From assembly GCA_021793035.1 (NCBI GenBank), contig JAJYTM010000021.1:1-10279 (forward strand): 10,279 bases of DNA. The letters are read 5' to 3'. The notes under the pieces are model-generated. The model was not told the DNA's origin. It made no database searches and was given only the letters and a program-made list of their open reading frames with translations. The DNA comes from Microcaldota archaeon (GTDB lineage Archaea > Micrarchaeota > Micrarchaeia > Micrarchaeales > Micrarchaeaceae). Every line of letters begins with the position of its first letter. Within the stretch, counting starts at the first letter, position 1. Shown here piece by piece: positions 5,454 through 10,279 of the stretch. A program made the translations under genes and the position numbers.

Positions 5454-6758
5454 ATGGATGATTTTCTGAAAAGCAAGAAGAGGATACTGCTGATGGATTC
5501 GGGTTCTTATAACACCTTCGGCGGTTCTGTGAAGGGCATAGCGCTTATGTACGGCTATCTGTCTAGGCTAGGCACTTATGACATAGACCTGCTGGGTGAT
5601 TTCTCGAAGATGGGCCTGCACAATTCGATCGGTGCCAACGAGGTATTCGCTGGCGGCAGGCATTCGGCAGGGGATTATTACCGCATGATAGCCCGGCGGT
5701 TCTTCTTCAAGGGCAGGCTGATCGAGACATACAGCCCTGGTTTCTTCAAGAGGGACTATGACCTTGTAGTGCTCAATTCAAGGATGGACGTGCCGATAAT
5801 CGACGAGTACAAGAAGGCGCATCCGAATACCAAGACAATATACATAGATAGGGCAAACATAATTACCAATAACGCATACGCGCTCCGGAAAAGCCTGTTG
5901 CTGGGATTCGCATATGTGCTGCGGGAGAGCATACCTAAGGCGCTGGGGCGAAGCAGGGAGGCGAGCAGCACATCATTCCTGGGGTCGCTTGGGACTGTCT
6001 ACATATGCCATCTGATGCGCCGATGGCTCGATACATACATAAGCATATTGCCAGAATTGGGACATGCAGCAAGATTCTTCAAGAGGAGGACCAGGGTAGC
6101 GCACGTAGGGCTGGCCATAGGCGCGGAATATGTGCGCTTGAAGGGCTTCGCAAAAAGCTACCTTGGTGGCGTATATATAGGCAGGCTCGACGAAAGGCAG
6201 AAGCGCGTCGCTTTCATGATACGCGGAATACGCGAGGCAATAGATGCGCACCCTGAACTCTCAGGCAGCGAATTGCTCAGGGTTGTCGGTGATGGACCGG
6301 ATTCTGGGCACTACAGGAAGCTGGCGCATGCGCTCGGACTTGACAAGAACATCAGGTTCTTCGGCCATATGGCAGGCGATGGGCTCGTCAAGATGTACAA
6401 CGATAGCGGCTTTTATGTATCTGCATCTGAGTGGGAGAGCCCAGGCAGGGCCTTCGTCGAAGCGATGGCTTGCGGCATACCTGTGCTGCTCAATGATAGG
6501 AACAATGCAGTGGTATCCGGGAATATGAAGGAGCGCATGGTGAAGGACGGTAAAAACGGCATGGTATATAGATATGACGATGCTGGCGATTTTGCCAATA
6601 AGTTCTATGCGATGTATTCCAATACTGGCGCCCTGGAGCGCATGGGCAGGCGAGCTGAGGAGTTTGCGAAGAGGAACTTCAGCCTTGACAAGCAGAACAG
6701 AATGTATGCTGAAGAGATAAAAAGGGCTTTGGGCGCGCGAACCGCCCAAAGAAAATAG
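5454..6758 (+). CDS. Glycosyltransferase, GT-B fold, family 4-like
   Basis: A 434-aa soluble protein. The C-terminal nucleotide-sugar-binding half is clear: VYIGRLDERQKRV near residue 240, LLRVVGDGPD near 277, IRFFGHM near 303 and the EX7E motif WESPGRAFVEAMACGIPV with E328 and E336, typical of retaining GT4-type enzymes. The N-terminal acceptor half is less conserved, but LLMDSGSYNTFGGSVKGIALM has the glycine-rich loop found near the start of GT-B enzymes. It probably transfers a sugar to a lipid, glycan or S-layer glycoprotein on the inner membrane side; donor and acceptor cannot be read from the sequence. It is a single gene, divergent from psmA and ending 4 bp from the convergent gene on its right. 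No other glycan genes lie nearby. Confidence 0.9.
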   Translation: MDDFLKSKKRILLMDSGSYNTFGGSVKGIALMYGYLSRLGTYDIDLLGDFSKMGLHNSIGANEVFAGGRHSAGDYYRMIARRFFFKGRLIETYSPGFFKRDYDLVVLNSRMDVPIIDEYKKAHPNTKTIYIDRANIITNNAYALRKSLLLGFAYVLRESIPKALGRSREASSTSFLGSLGTVYICHLMRRWLDTYISILPELGHAARFFKRRTRVAHVGLAIGAEYVRLKGFAKSYLGGVYIGRLDERQKRVAFMIRGIREAIDAHPELSGSELLRVVGDGPDSGHYRKLAHALGLDKNIRFFGHMAGDGLVKMYNDSGFYVSASEWESPGRAFVEAMACGIPVLLNDRNNAVVSGNMKERMVKDGKNGMVYRYDDAGDFANKFYAMYSNTGALERMGRRAEEFAKRNFSLDKQNRMYAEEIKRALGARTAQRK

Positions 6759-6762
6759 CCAC

Positions 6763-7473
6763 TTACTTGCTCACTTTCCTTGACGGCACGAGTATCACGT
6801 TGTACTCGTTCTCGAAGCCAAGGACCTCCTTGAACTGTTCCGGCTCCATCGATACAGTGCTGTCCGTATATGGGTCGTTTATATAAAACAGGTCCTTGTC
6901 GTAGCCTTTCACTACCACCCACTGCGGCGAAGGCTCTATGTTCTGCTTCGGGTTGAGCGCATTTGCATCCACTATGACTATCGGTATCATGCCGTTGTCT
7001 ATGTGCTTCTTTATGGAGTTTATCGATGCGGTGCCATAGCTCTCCCTTATGTTCATTTCCTTTGCCTTCTTCTTTATCTCTTCAAATGATGCATGCAGAG
7101 TGTCGATGTTTATGCCTTCGAATACGGCGAGCTTCTTCTCGTAGCCCTCATCTTTAACGTTGCTTACTATCTGCGGCTTAACGCCCCTCTTTGCCAGGGC
7201 ATATGCGAGGCCGTGCCTCGAGCCGTGCCATACGCTGCCGCTCACGGCATCCTGCCATATCGCCTGCTCTTCGATCTCGTCCTTCTTTGGCTTGAAGCCC
7301 TTGTTCACATATTTCAGCACCATCATGGCGCAGGCGCCCGCGCTGGTGAATTCCTCGCTCTGCGGGTAATGTGGTATGTCGTATACCCTTCCCTTCTTTG
7401 CTGGCCTGGCATTGGCTGCGGAAGCAGACTTTCTTTTAGCGACCTTCTTTTTCGGCATCTTTTTAGCAACCAT
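6763..7473 (-). CDS. C39-peptidase-like protein with substituted catalytic residues
   Basis: A 236-aa protein starting MVAKKMPKKKVAKRK. A Lys/Ala-rich basic tail (residues 1-29) precedes a papain-like C39 fold. Matches to the C39-like family (the DUF3335/PF11814 type) are IPHYPQSEEFTSAGACAMM (33-51), the central GSVWHGSRHGLAYALAKRG and PQWVVVKGYDKDLFYINDPY (183-202). In active members the first motif reads TCGPA and the second HWVVV. Here the cysteine is Ser44 and the histidine Gln184; only Asp200 remains. It is therefore probably not a peptidase and may be a binding protein. C48 is close by but not at the usual place. The ATG at 7473 is preferred over a TTG at 7500 because GGTG lies 6 nt before it. 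There is no signal peptide. It lies 33 nt after tRNA-Leu on the same strand. Confidence 0.75.
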   Translation of the reverse strand: MVAKKMPKKKVAKRKSASAANARPAKKGRVYDIPHYPQSEEFTSAGACAMMVLKYVNKGFKPKKDEIEEQAIWQDAVSGSVWHGSRHGLAYALAKRGVKPQIVSNVKDEGYEKKLAVFEGINIDTLHASFEEIKKKAKEMNIRESYGTASINSIKKHIDNGMIPIVIVDANALNPKQNIEPSPQWVVVKGYDKDLFYINDPYTDSTVSMEPEQFKEVLGFENEYNVILVPSRKVSK

Positions 7474-7506
7474 TTGGAACACCTGTAAACATAACAACAA
7501 ATAGAG

Positions 7507-7605
7507 TGCAGGGAGGGAGATTTGTTCAGCGTGTTTTGAACTCCCGCAGGCCTAAGCCAACGGATCTTGAGTCCGTCGCGTTTGACCAGGCTCCGCCATC
7601 CCTGC
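7507..7605 (-). tRNA. tRNA-Leu (anticodon CAA) with a 14-nt insertion in the T-loop
   Basis: On the minus strand all tRNA parts can be paired. The acceptor is GCAGGGA with TCCCTGC (7 bp) and discriminator A73, as required for tRNA-Leu. The D-stem is GCG/CGC with GG in the loop. The anticodon arm is ACGGA-CTCAAGA-TCCGT, with U33 and anticodon CAA. A class II variable arm of 14 nt follows (GGC-TTAG-GCC). The T-stem GGGAG/CTCCC encloses 21 nt instead of 7. Removing 14 nt restores the standard TTCAAAT loop and an 85-nt tRNA. No CCA is encoded and there is no intron at 37/38. The insertion lies within 7520-7540; direct repetition leaves its exact borders open. Confidence 0.92.
7520..7540 (-). other. 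Expanded T-loop of tRNA-Leu, candidate non-canonical intron
   Basis: The loop holds 21 nt. Five cut positions all give TTCAAAT after removal of 14 nt. Inside it, GTTCA (its G is the last T-stem base) can pair with TGAAC over an 8-nt loop, competing with the last T-stem pair. A canonical bulge-helix-bulge with two 3-nt bulges around 4 bp cannot be drawn at any of the five positions. T-loop introns with relaxed motifs are known in some archaea, so splicing is likely but unproven. Confidence 0.6.
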
Positions 7606-7614
7606 ACAGCTATT

Positions 7615-7636
7615 TATTAAATCCTTATATTATAAT
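7615..7636 (-). promoter_or_regulatory. Probable TATA region of tRNA-Leu
   Basis: The minus strand upstream of the tRNA reads TTATAATATAAGGATTTAAT, with TTATAATATAA about 21-31 bp before the tRNA 5' end. This is the right distance for an archaeal TATA box with processing near the start. The C39-like gene 33 nt downstream has no TATA box of its own at the right distance. Confidence 0.4.
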
Positions 7637-7651
7637 AACATTCTGTAACTC

Positions 7652-7671
7652 GCAGTACGAATGTTCGCTGC
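7652..7671. repeat. Imperfect inverted repeat between divergent transcripts
   Basis: GCAG-TA-CGAA-TG-TTCG-CTGC is a nested inverted repeat: CGAA/TTCG inside GCAG/CTGC with two unpaired bases on one side. It lies in the 210-bp gap between tRNA-Leu and the SelB-like gene and could be a protein site for one of the two promoters. Otherwise this gap holds only AT-rich promoter-like sequence. Confidence 0.2.
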
Positions 7672-7740
7672 AATCTTACATTATAGTATTACGTCACTCT
7701 TAGGATATATTTATACCTTGCGAAACAATTTAGGAAAGGC

Positions 7741-7750
7741 TTTTAAATAT
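7741..7750 (+). promoter_or_regulatory. Probable TATA box of the SelB/EF-Tu-like gene
   Basis: TTTTAAATATGG gives a predicted transcript start near 7770 and a leader of about 45 nt. A second candidate, GATATATTTATACC at 7703-7716, would give a start near 7737. The coding start at 7816 has GGCGTGAG (7805-7812) as a weak Shine-Dalgarno. Confidence 0.4.
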
Positions 7751-7815
7751 GGTTCATCTCAGATTTGACGCAAAGTGCATTGGTTAGATTTTATTAATTT
7801 TCAAGGCGTGAGAGC

Positions 7816-8718
7816 ATGGATAACCTTATAGTCGCGATGCCAAATGGAATCAGACTGGCAGAAATGCTCGGCAAGAAGGGCAGCGAGAACGGCCTTGCAT
7901 TCTATAACAGGCATGGCGATACGAAGAATATAGTCATGCTGGCCCCGCACTCGATAGAAGATAAGTACTATGCAGTCCCCCAATCGCTGATTCTGTCGGA
8001 ACTGGTTGTACTAGATACGGGCAGTCTCGATGCGGTGTTCGGGGACGTAGTAGTTGCATGCAGCATGCTTGGCAAGCCAGTCGTATTTACAGACGCCAAT
8101 CCGGTGGACAAGATAATAAACGGGCTCGGACTGAAGCATTATGTGAAGAATGAGGGCGAATTGCTGCAGTTCATGCTTGACTTTAAGCCCGAGGGCAGCG
8201 GCGAGAACCAGGGCGTAAAGGTAGTAATAGACAGGGCTTTTCCGGTAAAGGGAGTCGGCGACGTGGCGCTCGGGATAGTGAGGAGCGGCACGGTAAAGGT
8301 GCACGACATATTGCTGCACAATAGCGGCAAGCAGGTTACCATAAGGCATCTCCAGAGCCAGGACGTGGATATAGAAAGCGCAGCCGCAGGGACTAGGATA
8401 GGCATAGCCATGAAAGGCATAGAGAGCTCTGAGGTAAAGAAAGGGGACACCCTCTCGGAGAAAGCGATAGCGTACGTCAAGGATTTCGAGGCGGAGATGC
8501 AGTTCAACAAGTTTGCCGCTTCGGCTAAGGGTGCAAAGATGCGCTGCGAAGCCGTATCCGATTTCTCGAATGTAGAGGCCACGATAGAACCCTTGGATGG
8601 GGACGTGTACAGGGTGTCGCTGGCAAAGGCCATACCTCTCGATGCTTCAAGCAGGCTTGTCTTCGTCAGGGAGGAGAAGCCGCGCATGTTCGCCATAAGC
8701 GCGGCGCTGCACATATGA
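7816..8718 (+). CDS. SelB/EF-Tu-related protein lacking a functional GTPase domain
   Basis: A 300-aa protein. Residues about 133-215 form a translation-factor beta-barrel like EF-Tu domain 2: VKVVIDRAFPVKGVGDVALGIVRSGTVKVHD, then TRIGIAMKGIESSEVKKGDTLS. The last 85 residues resemble a second beta-barrel (domain 3-like). The first 125 residues are in the place of the G domain and have its alternating strands (ELVVLDTGS, VVVACSMLGKPVVFTD). However, there is no GxxxxGK[ST] P-loop, no DxxG switch and no NKxD, so GTP hydrolysis is not expected. GTPase-less SelB/EF-Tu relatives occur in archaea; their role is not settled, and tRNA, ribosome or nucleotide-independent regulatory binding is inference. 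It stands alone with its own promoter. Confidence 0.7.
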   Translation: MDNLIVAMPNGIRLAEMLGKKGSENGLAFYNRHGDTKNIVMLAPHSIEDKYYAVPQSLILSELVVLDTGSLDAVFGDVVVACSMLGKPVVFTDANPVDKIINGLGLKHYVKNEGELLQFMLDFKPEGSGENQGVKVVIDRAFPVKGVGDVALGIVRSGTVKVHDILLHNSGKQVTIRHLQSQDVDIESAAAGTRIGIAMKGIESSEVKKGDTLSEKAIAYVKDFEAEMQFNKFAASAKGAKMRCEAVSDFSNVEATIEPLDGDVYRVSLAKAIPLDASSRLVFVREEKPRMFAISAALHI

Positions 8719-8802
8719 TGCATGCCCTACAAGCAAGCTTTTTAAATGTGCCTATTTTATACTAATACTATATTAGAAAGTTCCCCTATTTATGACGGAA
8801 TC

Positions 8803-8812
8803 TTTTTATATG
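8803..8812 (+). promoter_or_regulatory. TATA box of the small histone-like gene
   Basis: TTTTTATATG predicts a transcript start near 8832-8834. That is about 38 nt before the ATG at 8871, and almost exactly at an in-frame GTG at 8832. Confidence 0.55.
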
Positions 8813-8870
8813 ACTTAAGCCGCAATAAGAAGTGACCAACAGAAAAGGTTGCATAAGGTGGGGGAAGGAA

Positions 8871-9134
8871 ATGGCAAAAAAGATGGATGGGACGGATGAA
8901 AGACTAGGGCGCATGAAGAGCAAAGCATTCCAGATACTGGACGAGGCTGACTTCGAAGAGATATACAGGAGGATAGACATAAACGATGGCAAAGCCATAG
9001 ACGCAGCAGTAAAAACCATACTCGCAGACAAGCTAGTAGACAGCATAAGCAGGGCAAAGGAATACGCCAGAGAGAACAAGAAGAAGAAGCTGAATGCATC
9101 CACAATATTCATAGCTGCACAGGAAAAAGGCTGA
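8871..9134 (+). CDS. Small basic protein, possible divergent histone fold
   Basis: An 87-aa helical, Lys-rich protein with no cysteines. Its C-terminal 40 residues can be laid without gaps on the second half of archaeal histones: a long helix (TILADKLVDSISRAKEYAREN), a basic loop (KKKK in place of the usual RKT) and a short helix (NASTIFIAAQ in place of KAEDIELAV). The N-terminal half (LGRMKSKAFQILDEADFEEIYRR) is longer and less like histone helix 1. DNA binding is therefore plausible but not shown. ATG 8871 is preferred because AGGTGGGGGAAGG lies just before it. A GTG at 8832, in frame and close to the predicted transcript start, would give a 100-aa leaderless form. Another small helical DNA-binding family is the main alternative. 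Confidence 0.75.
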   Translation: MAKKMDGTDERLGRMKSKAFQILDEADFEEIYRRIDINDGKAIDAAVKTILADKLVDSISRAKEYARENKKKKLNASTIFIAAQEKG

Positions 9135-9160
9135 ACCATAAGCAAGGCCCTAACTGATTA

Positions 9161-9187
9161 GCAGGCGGCTTCATATTTGCCGCCTGC
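9161..9187. repeat. Perfect 9-bp inverted repeat after the histone-like gene
   Basis: GCAGGCGGC (9161-9169) and GCCGCCTGC (9179-9187) form a perfect GC-rich stem with a 9-nt AT-rich loop. It begins 26 nt after the stop of the histone-like gene. No T-run follows directly, so it may be a 3'-end stabilising hairpin more than a terminator. Its last four bases are shared with the next inverted repeat. Confidence 0.5.
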
Positions 9188-9202
9188 ATTATATTAATGC
9201 AG
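9184..9202. repeat. Perfect 8-bp inverted repeat overlapping the previous one
   Basis: CTGCATTA (9184-9191) and TAATGCAG (9195-9202) flank a 3-nt spacer, giving a 19-bp operator-like palindrome. It shares CTGC with the right arm of the 9161-9187 hairpin, so as RNA both cannot form together. It lies about 70 bp before the DUF4258-like gene. Confidence 0.45.
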
Positions 9203-9271
9203 AGAAGGATCGTCCTCAGAGCGCTGGCATGAACACTTATTAATGTTTGCTGAGCAATCCATTTAGATTTG

Positions 9272-9619
9272 ATGGGGGGCTTGCAGAAAGCAAAATCAAA
9301 ATCTAACGAAGTGGAACTGGGTGGAGAGGCTGTAGGCAATGTCAACATAAGCAATTCAGACATAGAGCTGACCAAGCATGCAGCGGGTATGATGCTGCGG
9401 CGCGGGGTGAACTCGGATGCCTTGGCCAATGCAGTATACTCGCCGAGCTACGAGGTCGAAATAGGGGATATGGGCCTCGGCGTAGTCAAGTACAAATCGC
9501 ACGAAGGCAACAGGGATATAGAGGCTATATGCATATTCGTGCACAATGTATACAGCAAATTCTACAAGATACGTATTATAACAGTGCATACCTCAGAACA
9601 GCAGCAAATACGCAGATAG
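9272..9619 (+). CDS. DUF4258-like small protein
   Basis: A 115-aa protein. The first 27 residues are polar and low in order (MGGLQKAKSKSNEVELGGEA). The core matches the DUF4258 pattern: IELTKHAAGMMLRRGVNSDALANAV ('H A x x M x x R G V'), then a strand-rich part with GVVKYK, IEAICIFVHN and YKIRIITVHTS. DUF4258 domains are related in fold to small toxin-like RNases, but many members are stand-alone with no known function. No antitoxin-like gene is next to it; the gene upstream is the histone-like one. TTG at 9269 precedes the ATG directly; the ATG is preferred. There is no Shine-Dalgarno, and a weak TATA-like ACTTATTAATG at 9236-9246 would make the transcript nearly leaderless. Confidence 0.65.
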   Translation: MGGLQKAKSKSNEVELGGEAVGNVNISNSDIELTKHAAGMMLRRGVNSDALANAVYSPSYEVEIGDMGLGVVKYKSHEGNRDIEAICIFVHNVYSKFYKIRIITVHTSEQQQIRR

Positions 9620-9640
9620 ATAAAAGCGCGTATGCGATAC

Positions 9641-9671
9641 TTTTATATATTATCTAGGGCATTTTTATATT
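9641..9671 (+). promoter_or_regulatory. Promoter region of the thioredoxin gene with two TATA-like boxes
   Basis: TTTTATATATTA (9641-9652) and TTTTTATATTG (9662-9672) are both good TATA candidates. The second predicts a start near 9693 and a 34-nt leader that keeps the GGTGA at 9716-9720; the first would give about 20 nt more. Confidence 0.45.
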
Positions 9672-9726
9672 GCTTTTTGTGTCTGTGTATATGGCATGGC
9701 AGTTTCATGGTTCATGGTGATAAAAT

Positions 9727-10047
9727 ATGGGAATAATAGACGTAACAGACGAAACTTTCGAGAATGAAGTGCTGAAGTCGGACGTGCCCGTGATAATAGA
9801 TGTGTGGGCACCATGGTGCGGTCCCTGCAGGATGTATTCCCCCATAATAGAGGAAACGGCAAAGGAATATGAGGGCAAGATAAAGTTCGCAAAGGTAAAC
9901 GCGGACGACAACCAGCACATAGACGAGAAATTCAATATAATGAGCATACCCACTACGCTGCTCATAGAAAAAGGAAAGCTGAAGGCGGCATCCGTCGGTG
10001 CTGTGCCAAAAAACGTGCTGAAGAAGTGGATTGAGGAGAACCTCTGA
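9727..10047 (+). CDS. trxA: Thioredoxin
   Basis: A 106-aa single-domain thioredoxin, close to the usual 105-110 aa. The active site is W30-C31-G32-P33-C34 in VWAPWCGPCR. The buried acidic residue is D25 (PVIIDVW), and the cis-proline loop is SIPTT with P75. The order of strands and helices, including KFAKVNADDN and the C-terminal helix VLKKWIEENL, is normal. It reduces disulfides in cytoplasmic proteins and is recharged by a thioredoxin reductase, not encoded here. There is no signal peptide, so it is cytoplasmic. GGTGA 6 nt before the ATG fixes the start. It is followed by hisS after 51 bp, with a T-rich stretch between. Confidence 0.95.
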   Translation: MGIIDVTDETFENEVLKSDVPVIIDVWAPWCGPCRMYSPIIEETAKEYEGKIKFAKVNADDNQHIDEKFNIMSIPTTLLIEKGKLKAASVGAVPKNVLKKWIEENL

Positions 10048-10055
10048 TTGCACGC

Positions 10056-10074
10056 TTCTCTTTTTAATTTTTCT
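10056..10074 (+). terminator. T-rich terminator after thioredoxin, overlapping the hisS promoter
   Basis: TTCTCTTTTTAATTTTTCT contains two T5 runs, 9 nt after the thioredoxin stop, as expected for factor-independent archaeal termination. The same bases include TTTTTAATTT, about 26 bp before a probable hisS start near 10092. One AT-rich element may serve both purposes. Confidence 0.4.
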
Positions 10075-10098
10075 ATACATCTTCATATTGGAGAGTTT

Positions 10099-10279
10099 AT
10101 GAAAGACTTGCCTTTCCCTAGGGGCGTAAGGGACCTTTTGCCTAGCGAGGCGCTTTTCCGCAACCAGGCAATCAAGACCGTCGAGGGAGTGTTCCAGAAC
10201 TTTGGCTTCCTTACCATAGATACACCAGTTTTTGAGTCCCTAGACATTCTCAGGGCAAAAGGGTCAATAGGCGAGGACA
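10099..10279 (+). CDS. hisS: Histidyl-tRNA synthetase (N-terminal part, cut by window end)
   Basis: The first 60 codons are present: MKDLPFPRGVRDLLPSEALF and onwards, then GFLTIDTPVFESLDIL. This is the standard N-terminus of class II histidyl-tRNA synthetase, in which RGxRDxLP and the motif 1 region (F x x F G F x x I x T P x F E) are well conserved. The full enzyme has about 420 aa and charges tRNA-His; catalytic motifs 2 and 3 lie beyond the window. The ATG at 10099 is the first in frame. GGAGAG lies 5-10 nt before it, and a TATA-like element at 10061-10070 suggests a very short leader. Its link to thioredoxin is by position only. Confidence 0.92.
   Translation, partial: MKDLPFPRGVRDLLPSEALFRNQAIKTVEGVFQNFGFLTIDTPVFESLDILRAKGSIGED

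Noticed and set aside
6261..6749. Open frame of 162 codons on the minus strand
   Set aside because: It is antisense to the glycosyltransferase C-terminal domain, with no recognisable motif or ribosome binding site.
7474..7500. Extended start of the C39-like protein at TTG 7500
   Set aside because: The extra residues are hydrophobic with no ribosome binding motif, while the ATG at 7473 has GGTG at good spacing.
7515..7545. Canonical bulge-helix-bulge at the tRNA insertion
   Set aside because: All five possible cut pairs were tried; none pairs intron bases 2-5 with 3'-exon bases 2-5. An alternative fold with GGGA/TCTC would remove the T-stem from the mature tRNA.
7508..7605. Reading the tRNA on the plus strand with anticodon TTG (Gln)
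   Set aside because: The plus-strand loop has C at position 33, and the D and T arms are in the wrong order. The minus strand gives U33, leucine features and a discriminator A.
8139..8723. Open frame of 194 codons on the minus strand
   Set aside because: It mirrors the SelB-like gene and is rich in Ser, Thr and Leu, as antisense translations tend to be.
1..10279. Mobile element, CRISPR array or defence island
   Set aside because: No transposase, integrase, nuclease cassette, regularly spaced repeats or terminal inverted repeats were found; the genes are mostly housekeeping.

Overview
The window is archaeal. On the minus strand it carries the conserved proteasome/exosome superoperon: psmA, SBDS/Sdo1, rrp4, rrp41, rrp42, rpl37ae (eL43) and rpo12, with one unrecognised gene inserted before rpo12. 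Starts are served by GGTGA-type Shine-Dalgarno motifs, TATA boxes sit about 26 bp before probable transcription starts, the genes are compact, and ATA and AGG codons are heavily used. Together with a tRNA gene carrying an insertion in the T-loop, this suggests a small-genome lineage such as the Micrarchaeota/ARMAN group. That placement is inference; no marker gene here proves it.

Layout. Positions 1-639 (+): a zinc-ribbon protein cut by the left edge, then a small PRC-barrel protein. Positions 722-5274 (-): the superoperon, transcribed leftwards from a TATA box near 5335. A 182-bp gap with a terminator-like T-run, a second promoter and a 23-codon ORF separates SBDS from rrp4. Positions 5454-6758 (+): a family-4-like glycosyltransferase, divergent from psmA. 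Positions 6763-7605 (-): a C39-peptidase-like protein that has lost both catalytic residues, preceded by tRNA-Leu(CAA). Positions 7816-10279 (+): a SelB/EF-Tu-like protein without a working GTPase domain, a small basic protein resembling a divergent histone fold, a DUF4258-like protein, thioredoxin, and the start of histidyl-tRNA synthetase.

Function. The superoperon links protein degradation (proteasome alpha subunit), RNA degradation (Rrp41/Rrp42 ring with its Rrp4 cap), ribosome maturation (SBDS, eL43) and transcription (Rpo12). Short gaps and Shine-Dalgarno motifs that overlap the preceding stop codon suggest translational coupling. The right-hand part is a loose series of single genes, several with their own TATA boxes, mostly linked to translation, chromatin or redox functions.

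Main points for a second look: a 14-nt insertion in the T-loop of tRNA-Leu that does not fit a canonical bulge-helix-bulge; an rrp4 gene whose conserved N-terminus has no ATG, GTG or TTG start, only AUA behind a good Shine-Dalgarno; the 23-codon ORF and structured leader before rrp4; a C39-like pseudo-peptidase; an orphan gene inside the superoperon; and two overlapping, mutually exclusive inverted repeats at 9161-9202. No CRISPR array, insertion sequence, rRNA or integrase was seen.
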